DNA of 64,000 nucleotides from Asterias amurensis. Taxonomy: Eukaryota; Echinodermata; Asteroidea; Forcipulatida; Asteriidae. The notes beneath the pieces were generated by a model. The model had not been told where the DNA came from. It made no database searches and was given only the letters and a program-made list of their open reading frames with translations. Location of the stretch: the NCBI RefSeq assembly GCF_032118995.1, contig NC_092650.1, positions 5,022,001 through 5,086,000 of the forward strand, in the 5' to 3' direction. How positions within the stretch are numbered: position 1 is the stretch's first letter; every line of letters starts with the position of its first letter. Both the position numbers and the translations under genes were made by a program. Below are positions 1-10,904 of this stretch, one piece after another.

Positions 1-486
1 TACTTCTTGTGGAATCGTAGCAAACTTCCCAGCACTAGACGAGGAAAAACATCAAGAATGTATACTTTAAGATTGTTTGTCACATCATTTGCTTTGCATT
101 CATTCTCATGTGAAGTATGAACCGGGCAGGCTTTGGTAGTTTTTCCCTGAATCCTGCAAAAGAAATTAAATATTACCTAATTCATGTGACACTCTGACCA
201 AAAATTATATTATTATTTTTGTTTTAATACTTACATTCATGTCTTGATATACTTGTACATTATATGGATACAAAATATTAATTTCTGCCATATCAAGTCA
301 AAACATTCCATCAGAATGATTTTTTTCTGATCAGTGTTACACACGTAACCATACAAAATAATTAGATTGAAGCAGGGAAACACATGTAAATTCATAAAAA
401 AAACTTATCTCTTTGTCAGATATAAATAGTGTGTATTTTGAATAAATCAATCTTTGCTTAACTTAGTTTTGCATTTCGTTTTCTTT
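1..486. other. AT-rich non-coding stretch with a MITE fragment
   Basis: No gene is recognisable. Positions about 81-129 carry the right end of the MITE family seen whole at 10712-10904 (shared ending GAAGTATGAACCGGGC). The remainder is AT-rich single-copy-looking DNA. Confidence 0.4.
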
Positions 487-697
487 TATTGCCACCTGCT
501 CCTAGGGCTGAAACAGGGTTACCCCTTTCACAGTCCATACGAATGTAGGCTTGGGTATCTTCAACTCGAAAGCCTAGCCGTTAGAGCAGAAAGCACTACC
601 TCCCCAATTGTATGAAGCAAGCGTCACAACCAGGATCCAAACCCACACCCTGCTGATCAAACCCCAGTGCTTGATACCGCCCTGCCGTGACACTCAT
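487..697 (-). mobile_element. tRNA-derived SINE (family B), copy 1
   Basis: On the minus strand this begins with a tRNA-like head (GTGTCACGGCAGGGCGG, then a B-box-like GGTTTGGATCC). It continues into a body shared with 14785-15085, which includes the conserved words CATTCGTATGGACTGTGAAA and GCCCTAGGAGCAGGTGGC (both read on the minus strand). RNA polymerase III transcription is the expected origin, and mobilisation would depend on a LINE partner. The copy is diverged and lacks the poly-A/oligo-T tail region seen in the second copy. Confidence 0.6.
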
Positions 698-773
698 GCC
701 ACAAATTGCAATTGGATGAACTCACTCATTTTCAGGAAAAGCTGATAAGTTACCAGGACCAATTTTAATCTCC

Positions 774-804
774 ATTATTTACCAGTAGTGTCCAGTGCAT
801 TTTA
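774..804. repeat. Fragment of TTAA-type MITE terminus
   Basis: Short match to the right terminus of the dispersed MITE family A (TTACCAGTAGTGTCCAGTGC here, against ACCAATAGTGTCCACTGCC in fuller copies such as 17985-18377). Only the terminus remains. Confidence 0.35.
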
Positions 805-1241
805 AACCCGAGTGTGCCACACTTTTTCCAAGCCCAGCCAATCATCAACTTGCTAAGAGTGCAATTTATGTTCCTGAAATGATGGCATTTAGAGCCGTAA
901 GTTACAAATTATGCGTGGCGGTGAAAGGGGAAATAGAAGAATTAAGATGAATAGTGTAGTGGCCTATTGTGTGCATTTAGTTTTATGTATAAAGTGAAAG
1001 AAGGAAAACCCCACAAACTACAAACTACATGTTTAATACCGAAATACATACAAACCAATAGAATGGCAACGTTTATATGCAATCACAAAAACAAAGACCG
1101 GCAGACTCGTCTAGGCGTCCGAGTGGCCCAAAGCTAAAATCACTTGCCTAAGGCCTGCAATCCACAAATTTGAGCACTGCACGATGTGATAGACCTTGTC
1201 AGGATGGAAAACTGGACTGCAGAATTGGTGGCGTTACTGGC

Positions 1242-1437
1242 CAATGGACCGATCCAGTAGGCTCCGCCCACGACGCACATGTGAGCAAGAACACATGGGG
1301 CTCTCCAATGTCTTTCTGCATAACTCTGCCGCGCGTGGCAAGATACGCGCACGCTTGTCGGACCTAAGTGTCGGACCTTCGTGGCGTTGTGATTGGTCAA
1401 TACGCAATGGGGCAGAGCTTAATGGATCGTTCTATTG
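1242..1437. mobile_element. Small inverted-repeat DNA element (MITE)
   Basis: The ends form imperfect terminal inverted repeats of about 29 bp. The left end reads CAATGGACCGATCCAGTAGG and the reverse complement of the right end reads CAATAGAACGATCCATTAAG; both then run into a GCTC(C/T)GCCC motif. There is no coding capacity. The superfamily is not identifiable because no clear target duplication is visible. Confidence 0.5.
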
Positions 1438-1793
1438 CTATATGCTAAACATACTGGTTTATGGTCAGTGGTTCCCTGGTTGTTTGAAACTTAACTTCTC
1501 TCCGAAACCCAGACTTTCTGGCATTGACTTTTCCTACTAAATGTACTACATGTAGGAACCAGATTTTCTCAACACAATGATGAGGCTATCTATCAGCTGC
1601 TTGCTTCAAACAAGGGGAAATACTTTGTCTTCATAAATTTCCATAGGAAATAATTTTTTTTCCACATGGAACATTCCAAATGAATCAAGAACCTTCAAAG
1701 TTAAGTTCTACCGCGATCATATGCAATATGAGCTCAGCCCTCAATTGACATTAAGCCCCGCCCACAATAAGTTACCCCTTGATTGATATCTTC

Positions 1794-2064
1794 CATAGAG
1801 TTATATAAGAACTAGAGGGCGCATTGGTGATGTTGCTTGCACAAATGTAACGGGACAAGGAGACATGCGAGCCCAATTCTGTATGCGCGTTGAACATGAA
1901 GAACTCGATGCTGTTTTGTCAACTTACAAAATGACGGCACTAACACACGCTCTGTGATGCTGTTTTGCAGGAGTGTTTTGTCAACTTAGAAAATGGCCAC
2001 ACACGCGCATGCCGGTCCGATATGTAGGCCAGTGCGCCCTCTAGTTGTTATATCTAACTCTATG
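1794..2064. mobile_element. hAT-type MITE inserted at the zinc-finger gene's stop codon
   Basis: Terminal inverted repeats begin CATAGAGTTATAT at the left and CATAGAGTTAGATAT at the right (reverse complement), then share AACTAGAGGGCGCA. The element is flanked by an exact 8-bp direct duplication, ATATCTTC, at 1786-1793 and 2065-2072. An 8-bp duplication is characteristic of hAT transposition. The 271-bp element has no coding capacity. Its right-hand duplication overlaps the last two bases of the zinc-finger gene's stop codon, so the element forms the start of that gene's 3' UTR. Confidence 0.85.
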
Positions 2065-2070
2065 ATATCT

Positions 2071-5000
2071 TCACAGTGACATATTCACAATGATATCGTA
2101 ACCCCCTGGCACCACCTCTTGTTGTTCTTGATTGTTTAGTACTACTTGGATCATTTGCATATCGGTTGCTCCGCCCTCCATCGAGGCTGGAGGATTGTCA
2201 CCGGTCGGCACTATCTCCGCCCTCATTGGATGGTGCTTCATAATTTCAATGCCGTGGACGGCGCCCAAGTGTCTCGAAAGGTGGTGCTTGTGTCGGAATA
2301 GATAGTTGCAGATCTGACATTTGAACCTTCCTTTGGTCGTGTGAGCTCGGTAGTGAGCCCTGCATAGTGGTTCAGTCTTGAAGCGCCAGGTGCACCCAGG
2401 GAAGAGGCAAGGAAACGGACGATCCATGGAGTGAACGGCCATATGTTTGGTGAGAGTTGAACGGTCCGTGTACGCGGATCCGCAGATGTGGCACAAGACG
2501 CAGCCGCTGCTGTGCACCTGACGATGCATATGGATCTCGCTGTGGAGCTTGGACTGGAAGCCACACTGTTGACACTTGAAGATCTTCTCCCGGTGAGATC
2601 TCCGGTGTGCGGTCAGCCGGTTCCTGGACTTGAAGGCCTTACCACACTCATCGCACAAGAAGTTCTTCTCCGTGCGATGAGTCTCCATGTGAACCCGCCT
2701 CAAGCGAGCCTTCTTGAACACCTTACCACACGTCTGACAGGGATAACTTTCCAGCGTTTTTTTCTTCTGCCTCTGCTTTACTTTCAGTCTGGTGTTTTTA
2801 TGCCGCAACGGATTCAGGCAAGACCTGTAATTTGACAGGGACGTTATTTGACCTCTGAACTCCTCCCCGTCTTTCTTCTTCTTCTCCAAGAATATCTTTT
2901 CATACTTGCCTACTTTATAATCATTAATAAAGTTCTTGTGGGAGTCAAACATGTGCCTCGACATCATTTCCACCTCATAAGTATGGTGATCGCAGAACAG
3001 GCATCTGTAGATGGATTTACCATAGGTGAATTTGGCTCCTTGTACAGTCACAGTTTCCAAAGCAAATCTGTAGTTGATCGTGTCTCGTAGGTACTTCCCC
3101 GTGGCCTTTTCGGGTATTTGTTTTCTGATTAATGAGTAGACGTTTTCATCCTCGTCATTGATGCACTCAGTGTCAGGGTCAACCACCACAGCGATGATCT
3201 TACCATCGGTCTCGCCAACCTCAACCACCTCATAGGGGTTCTTCTCATTGACTGGGTCGCCTCCTTGAAAACTGACTCTGTGATGGTCAGAGTAATGCTC
3301 CACCATTGATAAGTCAGAAGAGAACTCCTGGAAGCACAGTTCACACCGATACCCCCTGGGTACATCCTTGTCTGAAAATGTGAAGTAATAAAATAATTTT
3401 TCAATAGACCGTACTAAATATGACGTCACCGTTCAAATATCTGCCCTACAACTCTTGGCGTCTTTGTGTGTGTGTGTGTGGGGGTGTGCGTGCATGTGCC
3501 GTAGAAATCAAACTGGGAATGCTGTGTGCAGCGTTCTTCATTGGTGTTTGCGTTTGGACGCGCATACTGTTTGCCCTACAAGATTATTCAATATATAGTC
3601 TACAACATGTACCTTGCAGACATTTTTTTAACAGCCCATTATTATGCATGCACGTTACAATGAACATGATCGGCACATAAAGGATTCTGAAAGAAATCCG
3701 AGTCTCAAGCAACTACCATAATTTTGAAGCAATGCGGTACGCAGCTTTGAAGCCTACAGCATGGCATCCACCTTCACAGCGTGATTTGTTAATTGTACTC
3801 TTGTTTCCCAAGAAGCATCGCGCTATATTTTTAAGATGACGCTTGTGCATATGGGCTAGTGTTGTCACTTTATGTAGATCAATCTTTTCCACTTCACTGC
3901 TATTGAATAAGGGAATCAATGTGTGGTGAAGAGGTTTTTAACTAGTGGTTTAAACCCACGCCGAGGCCTGGACTTGATACATTTACCAAGAGGAAGTTGA
4001 GGTAAATTATCAAGAACCAGGCCTCGGTGGGTCTAAACCACTAGTTGATAACCGATTCAACACACTTTGATTCCCATTCATAAATACCTTTTCAGTCAAA
4101 AAACATCAACACTTCTTGGTCAAAAGGTAAAATAATTGCAAAAATTTTAATTCTTCAATGATTTCTTTCAACACAACACCCCTCCAGCTATGAAATGGTA
4201 AGGCCCTCGGGTAAACAACTCCTTATAAGGAGATGATGTGCATGTCGCGCATATCGCATGATGTGGCACAACTGTTTCAGCCGTTGCTCTCGACCAATAG
4301 GAATGAAGGAAACTGTCTTATAAGCGCAGGTGCAAGCGCCCATGTCACGAACATGTTATAAAACTTTTTACTGGTGTTATAACATCCTTTCAAACAACCC
4401 CTCGTGATGCCCTCTCGACCAATCATTTAAGCATTCATGACTTGGTTGTTAGGCCTAATTGCTAGATTTCTTTACTCTGTGACCATTATCCTCAACATGG
4501 TCTCTACATCACCATTATGACGATGACTCAGAAACCACATGAGATAGTGCTCGAAAAAGTTAAAACATCCTGCATGTCCTGCCACCACTTTTTCATTCAT
4601 CATGAAATAAAATAGTATCTAATTTACTCAACTCTTAAATTGTATCATGCACTTATAGAATGCTTCAATGGGTAAAATATGACCAAGTTTCTAGACTATG
4701 GTTTATAGTTGGAAAGTTCGTCTGCTCGAGAGTTAAGGGGAGTAAAGATGTCAAGGAGGAATCTTCTGACACTCGCCACTTTTCAACATCAAAGGCAAAA
4801 AGAGATAGGTATAACTTAAGGTAAATCCTTGACAGCCAAAGAACTAAAACAAAAGCAAAGGTGGATTTCCAGTAAGCTTGGGCGACACCATGATATTATC
4901 GAATATCGCAATACTAAATTGGAAACGATTTCAATATCGGATCGATTTGGTTTAATCAAAAATATCGATATATCGCGATATCGACTAAGTATTGCAATAT

Positions 5001-7232
5001 CGCGATGTATTTCCCTGCCGAGCCGAGACATCTTGCACCCCATAGGTTTGGAGTAAAACCAGAAGAAAAGGTCATTAGAACACCTCTTTTATGCTATGAC
5101 TGTCTCTTCTACAACTTTCACTGGGAGTTTGAAGACTGATGATGTCAAATTGAATTAATCGTGATTATATCGAATATCGCAAAATAAACTGATATCGCCC
5201 AAGCTTAATTTCCAGAGCCAAAGCTCTGGAACAGTCGCAACGCTCACCCTGTTTCTAATAATGTCTGCAAGCTTAAAAAGCTGTGTAGTCACTAACAAGT
5301 AGGAGGGCTTTCGGGCCTGTATGCTTCGCTTTTGTACATGTTGTATGGGCAAGGGCACCAAGGCATTTTCTTGCTGTACTTATAAGAGGAAACTGTAAAT
5401 TTCTACTGGCTCATTATGAGCATTGAAGGGCACCAAGGCAATGACTAGTGGCACGAAGGCAATTGCCTTTGTTGCCTCCTTGAAGTATTAGGCTTGGAAC
5501 TACTAACTGGAACTACTCGAAAAATCACAGCGAACCTAGTCCTCATCCGGCAAAGGCAAATAATGCAAAAAAACGTGGTCTAATGGTATTGTTGGCCAAT
5601 CCCCCCCCCCCCCCACGCCCAGTGTAGATGCACAATTTGAACTATTTAATGGCGTCGGGACAGAGTGAGGAGGATAGCTTCAGATGATGTATTTAGCAGG
5701 AACAAGAAAATTTCGATAAAGTACATGCATAAAAAAAAATATAAAAAAATGTACATACATGTAGGTCTGAAGATAAAGGATGAGTGGCAGCACTAACTAC
5801 ATGTAGCAAACTGTTTTTGAGTAAAAAAATTCGGACGAGAAAATATTTGTAAAGGAATAAGTTTCATACCTAGCTGGAAAAAAAAGTATAATATTGTGAT
5901 TACGGGTATTATCGGCACAGAGAGTGCTAATGCAGACATCACTTTTTTTGACCCAGAGTGTTGACGTTCAGGTCCAAAGTTACTCTTATAAACAACAACA
6001 GAGTACATTTTTCTACTTTCTCCCAAATCGGAAGCTCTACACGATGACATAGTATCTTCACCATACACCACTGAGCTTTTTAGGAGTACAAAACAAAGTG
6101 ATTTACCATACAAGTGTCAAATACAGAACGCCTCAGAAAGCAGTAGGGCCTATACAGGGATGCAATTTGCAGATTGGTTCAGTTGCTTGAGTAATGCAAG
6201 TGTTGATACATGTACCTTAATATTTGATATTTTAAGTGAATAGTGTCTGAGCAGTCTCAATATCATCAGCAGACACAGGTAGAGTCGAATTTCAGACAGT
6301 ATTTCAAGCAGCCTGGTGCTGGGTTGGCAGAAGATTCTTTCCCCCAGATATTCTGTGTCCCCATACTGTGTATTGTGTTCAGGACAAAATCCATTTAACA
6401 CCACTATAAGCAAATTTGAAAAGTTCTGGAAAACAATGTTTGGTTTTCTTTGTAAACACTCTTGTGTTGTATTAAGCCTGGTTCATACTTCATGCCAATG
6501 CGAATGCGAACGAATTTGACGTGAATTTGACGTCACAACCCATGTCAGCTTGTACAAGTGGAGAGCACCGCTGCAACTCGACTACAGTATCTCACCGCGT
6601 GGGACCATAAACGACTTGTCTTAGTGTTGTATTAGCTCACCTTGTTGGGCTGTGATGGCTCTCTGTTAAGATCAATTAAATGGTAAGACTGATGTTAAAA
6701 GAGAGCCATAACAGCCCAGCAAGGTGGGCTAGCGTCGTGTGTACATCTACACTACTGAGATTCAGTATGTATCATTGCATGAGAGGAACTTTTGCAATAG
6801 CTTTCACACAACACAAACAGACACGTTAAACCACTTCTGACCGTGTTAATTTAGTGATGATAATGACAACTTTTAAAGCGCCGATATACGCCGCAAGCGA
6901 CTCTCATGGCGCTGCTGTATAAAAAACAATTAACAAGCAGGGAAAGTAGCACCACATAATTAGAAAATAGACTAAACAAATGCTTCTTTATGTTCTTGAA
7001 TGCCCAGTGAGGTGATACAGTCACCTGTTTAAACATGGCTACACAATCTCCTCACCACCAATAAGAATGTAATAAACTGGAGGATATTTATGGAAAAAAA
7101 AAATTAAAAGTACTTACGATTTGTTTTATGCTTGAGGAATGCTATGACTGAGTCACATTTGTGCTGACATCGGCCACAAATGAAGGTATCCTGACTGGTA
7201 GCCTCGTCTAGCTTATCCAATGGTTCCTCCAT
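2071..7232 (-). CDS. C2H2 zinc-finger protein, two coding exons, complete
   Basis: Coding exons are 7118-7232 and 2071-3371 on the minus strand. They join in phase (115 + 1301 = 1416 nt) to give 471 aa. The start ATG at 7232 follows an in-frame TAA at 7247-7245 and has a favourable GAAATGG context. Donor is GTAAGTA at 7117 and acceptor TTTTCAG before 3371. The splice completes the first finger: Cys19, Cys22 and His35 come from exon 1 and His39 is the codon formed across the junction. In total nine C2H2 fingers are visible: one at the N-terminus, one near residue 50, one near 170, and six in a tandem block from about 250 to 415. A Lys/Arg-rich stretch precedes the block and an acidic, Gln-containing tail follows it. 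The widely spaced N-terminal fingers followed by a block resemble ZFP64/ZNF341-like proteins, but I cannot assign an ortholog. A nuclear DNA-binding role is inferred. Further small in-phase exons within the 3.7-kb intron cannot be excluded. Confidence 0.85.
3465..3490. repeat. (GT)n microsatellite
   Basis: About ten GT units followed by a G run, in the intron of the zinc-finger gene. Confidence 0.8.
3911..4075. repeat. Near-perfect long hairpin, about 165 bp
   Basis: The two halves are reverse complements over roughly 70 bp, running from GGGAATCAATGTGTGGTGAA on the left to the mirrored TTCAACACACTTTGATTCCC on the right. They include ACTAGTGGTTTAAACCCAC and CGAGGCCTGG, with a loop of about 13 bases. 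Such structures are usually short foldback MITEs. It lies in the intron of the minus-strand zinc-finger gene and would be transcribed as a long stem. Confidence 0.75.
4873..5207. mobile_element. hAT-type MITE with 8-bp target duplication
   Basis: Terminal inverted repeats start TAAGCTTGGGCGA on both strands. An exact 8-bp direct repeat, ATTTCCAG, flanks the element at 4865-4872 and 5208-5215. The interior is rich in ATATCG words and contains a palindromic patch around 4963-4982 (ATCGATATATCGCGATATCG). It has no coding capacity and is 335 bp long. It sits in the intron of the zinc-finger gene. Confidence 0.85.
5300..5500 (+). repeat. Dispersed repeat D, copy 1
   Basis: Shares GGCCTGTATGCTTCG, GGGCAAGGGCACCAAGG and TTGCCTCCT in the same order with 31268-31462. 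The ends are loosely mirrored (GCCTGTATG and, reversed, GCCTAATAC), so it may be a MITE. The family is not recognised. Confidence 0.5.
5601..5614. repeat. Poly-C tract
   Basis: Fourteen consecutive C bases. Similar tracts recur through the window. Confidence 0.85.
6474..6540. repeat. Fragment of MITE family C
   Basis: Matches the terminus of the full element at 10712-10904 (AAGCCTGGTTCATACTTC, then GCGAATGCGAACGAA and TTTGACGTCACAACC). Confidence 0.55.
6631..6731. repeat. Palindromic repeat, about 100 bp
   Basis: Left arm AGCTCACCTTGTTGGGCTGT and right arm (reverse complement AGCCCACCTTGCTGGGCTGT) form a stem of about 31 bp that extends through ATGGCTCTCT, with a spacer of about 40 bp. It is probably a very short MITE. 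Confidence 0.6.
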
Positions 7233-7303
7233 TTCTATGAACCGTTATCAGCCTATAATTAACAAGAGTACAATATTTTATCTTAGTAACTGACATCAAA
7301 GTT

Positions 7304-7436
7304 TCGTTAGCCTTGGAGGGCAGCCTACCTACGAGAAGGAAAACTCTGATCACAAACCCGGGTCGGTAGAACTCGTTAGCCTTGGTCGGCAATCTGCCTA
7401 GGAGAAGGAAGTCTCTGACCACAAAACAGGTCAGAG
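7304..7436. repeat. Two tandem copies of a 68-bp unit
   Basis: Two adjacent diverged copies both start CGTTAGCCTTGG and both contain GAGAAGGAA and CTCTGA.CACAAA. The pair lies just upstream of the first exon of the zinc-finger gene. Its origin is not recognised; a SINE body is possible. Confidence 0.5.
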
Positions 7437-7772
7437 GGGTGGCGTCCCAACCTGAGTACTCAGCCCAGAAAGGAACGATGCTAAATGGTGGGGTACTCCT
7501 TTTTGTTTATCAATCAAGGCTAGAATTTGACACTGGACCACAGGTCTGAGGCCAGCGATTTTAGCCTTGGGCCACTTAGCTTGACCTTACAAGTCCGACA
7601 GGCTTGGTTAGTAATTTCAACACCCAAAGCACTGGAGGGCAGCTCAGAGGTAAGCGAACACACGACTTCAACTGCCTACTAGCCCGTAAGGCATATGCTT
7701 CAATTGCTGAACGTGCAAGCTGCACAAGTAAATGGGATAGAGTGTGGCTAGGGTTTATCGTTTGCCGTAGAG

Positions 7773-8136
7773 TTCAGACAACTCGTCAGGTCAGACAAAT
7801 CGTCAGTCAGACAACTCAACAGCTTGACAAGTCATAAGCGAGAAAACTCGATAGAGCGCCGAAACAAAGTGATTTTCAATGGCACATCTCCGTCACTGAC
7901 AATGTTTACCCACAGTTCCTGGTCACATAAGCATACATCCTGTACTTTTCTAAATTCTTTGAGTGGATTTCAGACGAGTATTCTGTTTGCTTTTCTTTGG
8001 GCAGATTGATAACGCAATCAAATGGAATCGCACCTAACATTATTTGAGTCACACAATAATCTTGATGGCCAATTGGACAAGCCATCGAGTTGTCTGACTG
8101 TCATGTTGAGTTGTCTGATGGACGAGTTGTCTGAAA
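7773..8136. mobile_element. Foldback MITE with subterminal repeats (family E), copy 1
   Basis: The left cluster at 7773-7856 repeats CAGACAACTC(G/A) four times with spacers. The right cluster at 8073-8136 holds the same motif inverted (GAGTTGTCTGA three times). The central 215 bp is unrelated. The same arrangement recurs at 9849-10275, which supports a mobile unit. No target duplication was identified. Confidence 0.55.
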
Positions 8137-8516
8137 ATGATCGACACCCTTCGTGGTCACTGGTGGTACAGTCCCTGACTACTCACTCACTCAGTCCATG
8201 GCTCATCTACAGTGCTAGCCCCATAAATAGTGCAAAATACGCTGGATTTACTCCGCTTCTTGGCCCTACACCTAACTCTCTCCAGGAGGCAAAATCCTTT
8301 TAGGATTAGAAAAAACATTTTATATGCTGATACCTTCCCCTAGTCATGCTAGTTGTGTCACTTATACACTTGTTGAGAGCACATTAATGTGCCCGCTCGT
8401 TTTGGTGTATATTTACGAAATATGTTGCACAAAAAACAGAACTAGAACTAGGACGATAGTGGAACGAACAAGTAGTCTGCACCAAGATGTTTATTGATGT
8501 GCAAGCCTTTAGAGTG

Positions 8517-8745
8517 TCATGGCCGAGTGAAATGGGTACCTGCGAGGGTAGAGGTTGATATTGTGAATGACAAAGCCTTTGGAGCAATATAAACTGTTGC
8601 CCAGGTTGTACATACTCCCAAGGGAGCTGAGAAACATTAAAAAGGTATGTTATTGGCCCTATGACCAGTGCACTAATGTAAAGCGCATTGATACGGTTAT
8701 TGTGAAATGCGCTATATATAAGAATTGGTTATTATTATTATTATC
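8517..8745 (+). mobile_element. tRNA-derived SINE (family A), copy 1, head deleted
   Basis: Starts TCATGGCCGAGTG, the A-box region of a tRNA-Ser/Leu-like head. It then jumps to a body shared with 17108-17455: GGGTACCTGCGAGGGTAGAGG, TTGATATTGTGAATGA, GGGAGCTGAGAAA, AATGTAAAGCGCATTGATAC and TGAAATGCGCTATATA, ending in TTATTATTATT. The B-box half of the tRNA head is missing. Confidence 0.7.
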
Positions 8746-8749
8746 GTTG

Positions 8750-9556
8750 AGATCAATGCATCACTCAACGCAAAAAAGATTTCTCCACCAACAGTACAAA
8801 TTGCCCAGTCTGTCATTGAACCATCTGAATTTGCCCGTAACCTCGGTGTTATTATGGATTCATCATTGTGCATGAGTAGACATGTTGATAATGTTTGCAA
8901 AGGAGCTCTCATGGCTATTAGGAAAATATTACAAATTCGCCGCTACCTGGATGAAGCAACTACTCTTTGTCTTGTTCATGCCTTCATCACTACTAGACTT
9001 GATTCCTGCAATTCACTTCTGTATAGACTCCCCGATAAAGATCTTGCTAAAATTCAACGTGTACAGAACACTGCTGCTCGCCTCGTTTCTTGTTTGCCTC
9101 GTTCTCACCATATTACACCTGTACTAATGCAATTGCATTGGCTCCCAGTTAAGTTTTGAACAGTTTACAAAATTCTTCTGGTAACTTTCAAGGCTCAAAC
9201 ATGTCAATCTCCTGCTTATTTATCTGAACTTGTTCATCATTATTCCCCTACTCGGACTTTACGATCATCTCAACTTTCTGCTACTAGAGCTTCTTCCATT
9301 TTTTATGGCCACAGATCTTTTCTTACGCCGCACCGTTTCTTTGGAATAGTCTTCCTGTGCATATTCTCCAAGCTAATACTTTACAATGTTTTAAGTCCCT
9401 GTTGAAAACTCAATTGTTTAAAGCTTCTTTTTTGTAATTTGCCTATTTGTATCTTGTATCTTTCTCTAATTGTTTATTTTATTGTTTCTTTTATGCGCTT
9501 AGAGGCTTTTGCATTAGGCGCTTTACAAATGTCTTATTATTATCATTATTCTTTGC
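8750..9556 (+). mobile_element. L2-clade LINE, 3' end
   Basis: Encodes the C-terminal part of an L2-type reverse transcriptase polyprotein. The reading frame around 8770-9159 contains SRHVDNVCKGALMAIRKI and a TRLDSCNSLLY motif, and is nearly identical to 57600-57960. After 9159 the coding frame is broken, but LINE-like sequence continues to a 3' tail (GCATTAGGCGCTTTACAAAT followed by TTATTATTATC). The copy is 5'-truncated and lies directly after a SINE. Confidence 0.75.
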
Positions 9557-9603
9557 TCGCCGCAATCACGACAGAATGTGTATCAGCATCAAGCAGCACG
9601 GAC

Positions 9604-9787
9604 TAAAGGTTGGTCACACAGGCCCCGATAACGATAATGAAAACGAAAACGATAAAAATGCACGCCCTCGATTGGATGGATGAGCATGGGGGAATTCTGC
9701 GTGGAGCATTTCAACCAATCGAGTGCGTGCATTTTTATAGTTATCATTTTTTTTCCTCGTTATTGGGGCCTGTGTGACCGGACCTTA
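9604..9787. mobile_element. MITE with about 30-bp inverted ends
   Basis: The left end carries GGTTGGTCACACAGGCCCCG and the right end, reversed, carries GGTCCGGTCACACAGGCCCC. Both continue into ATAACGA. A second mirrored motif (TCGATTGG and CCAATCGA near 9670 and 9715) lies inside. It is non-coding, 184 bp. Confidence 0.65.
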
Positions 9788-9848
9788 AGACTGCGCGCTG
9801 TAGCAACACAAAAAGAATAGCGAATGAAATCGTCGCTCGCGATGCAGA

Positions 9849-10275
9849 TTTCAGACAACTCGTCCAGCGGACAGCTCAACAGTCAGACACACCAACAGGT
9901 CTGATTACTCGACTTGTCAGACAACTCGACAGCTTGACAAGCCATCACTGAGATTTCAGTGAGACAACTATAGACGGAGTGCCAAGACAACAGATGAAAG
10001 ACTGATCCACAAACATTACTGACATCACTCGGCATACTCAATCTGATCAAAAGTAGACATGTCTCGTGGTTGGGGATCGTGCGTACCATACCCCCCGTTA
10101 GGATTTGTAGGAAATTTGTGTGTAAAAAAAAAGTGTCATTAACGGAGGTCCCTTCAACTGCGACATGTCTTGGCCATCTGTCAAGTTGTCTCAAAGTCGA
10201 GTTGTCTGACCCGGTCGAGTTGTCCGAATAGTCGAGCTGTCTCAACTGTCGAGTTGTTCGAACCGTCTAGGTGTC
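9849..10275. mobile_element. Foldback MITE with subterminal repeats (family E), copy 2
   Basis: Clustered CAGACAACTCG-like motifs at 9849-9960 are mirrored by GAGTTGTCTGA-like motifs at 10170-10275. The ~210-bp centre differs from that of copy 1. Four or more repeats of the motif sit in each arm, so the arms look like small tandem arrays. Confidence 0.55.
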
Positions 10276-10305
10276 TGATATCCCATAATATTATTAGACT
10301 CACAG

Positions 10306-10330
10306 TCACACACACACACACACACACACA
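10306..10330. repeat. (CA)n microsatellite
   Basis: About twelve CA units adjacent to the foldback element. Confidence 0.85.
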
Positions 10331-10579
10331 GGGGCACGGCTTTTTTCGCAGGAGTTTCAGTTAAAACCCGAGACCCGTGTGATCTGTTGAGAGTTGTTTT
10401 AAGACCTCGCCACCAATTTCCGCCGTTTTTGCACCTGAGAGGATGTTTTCAATCTAGACGATTGGGCTAGGGTAAAACATATTTTACATTTAAAAAGTTT
10501 TTTTTATAGATAGGGGACCGGTTTTTAAAAATTATTCATTGTTTTTTGCGAAATTGTGACGTCAACTATTTTATCACAT

Positions 10580-10613
10580 TCGCATTTGCACGATGAGGAA
10601 GTATGAACTGGGC
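10580..10613. repeat. Fragment of MITE family C
   Basis: Contains the right-end words CGCATTTGCACGATGAGGAA and GTATGAACTGGGCTT of the family seen whole at 10712-10904. Confidence 0.5.
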
Positions 10614-10711
10614 TTTTTTAGGCGTAGGACCCAAGCATACCAAACGAAGCGAAGGAGTCGTCCAGCGTACTTCCTTTCCTTTTTGGCTCTCATTTAATTT
10701 AAAAAAGTCTC

Positions 10712-10904
10712 AAGCCCGGTTCATACTTCCTGCGAATGCGAATGCGATGCGAATGCTGACGTCACAAATTCGCAACGAAAACTTCGCAGCAGTTCAACTT
10801 TGCTCAATTCACTTGCGAATATCGCTGCGAAAGGAGGGTTGTGACGTCAAATTCACGTCAGATTCGCTTCGCATTCGCATTCACATGAAGTATGAACCGG
10901 GCTT
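10712..10904. mobile_element. Full-length MITE, family C
   Basis: Both ends read AAGCCCGGTTCATACTTC inward, followed by repeated GCGAATGC words and GACGTCACAA. The inverted ends are about 50 bp with few mismatches, and the element is 193 bp. Fragments of the same family lie at 81-129, 6474-6540 and 10580-10613. It has no coding capacity. Confidence 0.75.

Noticed and set aside
1140-1540. Overlapping small open frames on both strands
   Set aside because: They fall on a MITE with inverted ends and show no domain or codon signal.
4816-5056. Two 75-aa open frames, one per strand
   Set aside because: They lie within the hAT MITE at 4873-5207, whose near-palindromic interior opens frames on both strands.
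8010-8303. 93-aa open frame at 8022-8303
   Set aside because: It overlaps the arm of a foldback MITE (7773-8136) and shows no protein similarity.
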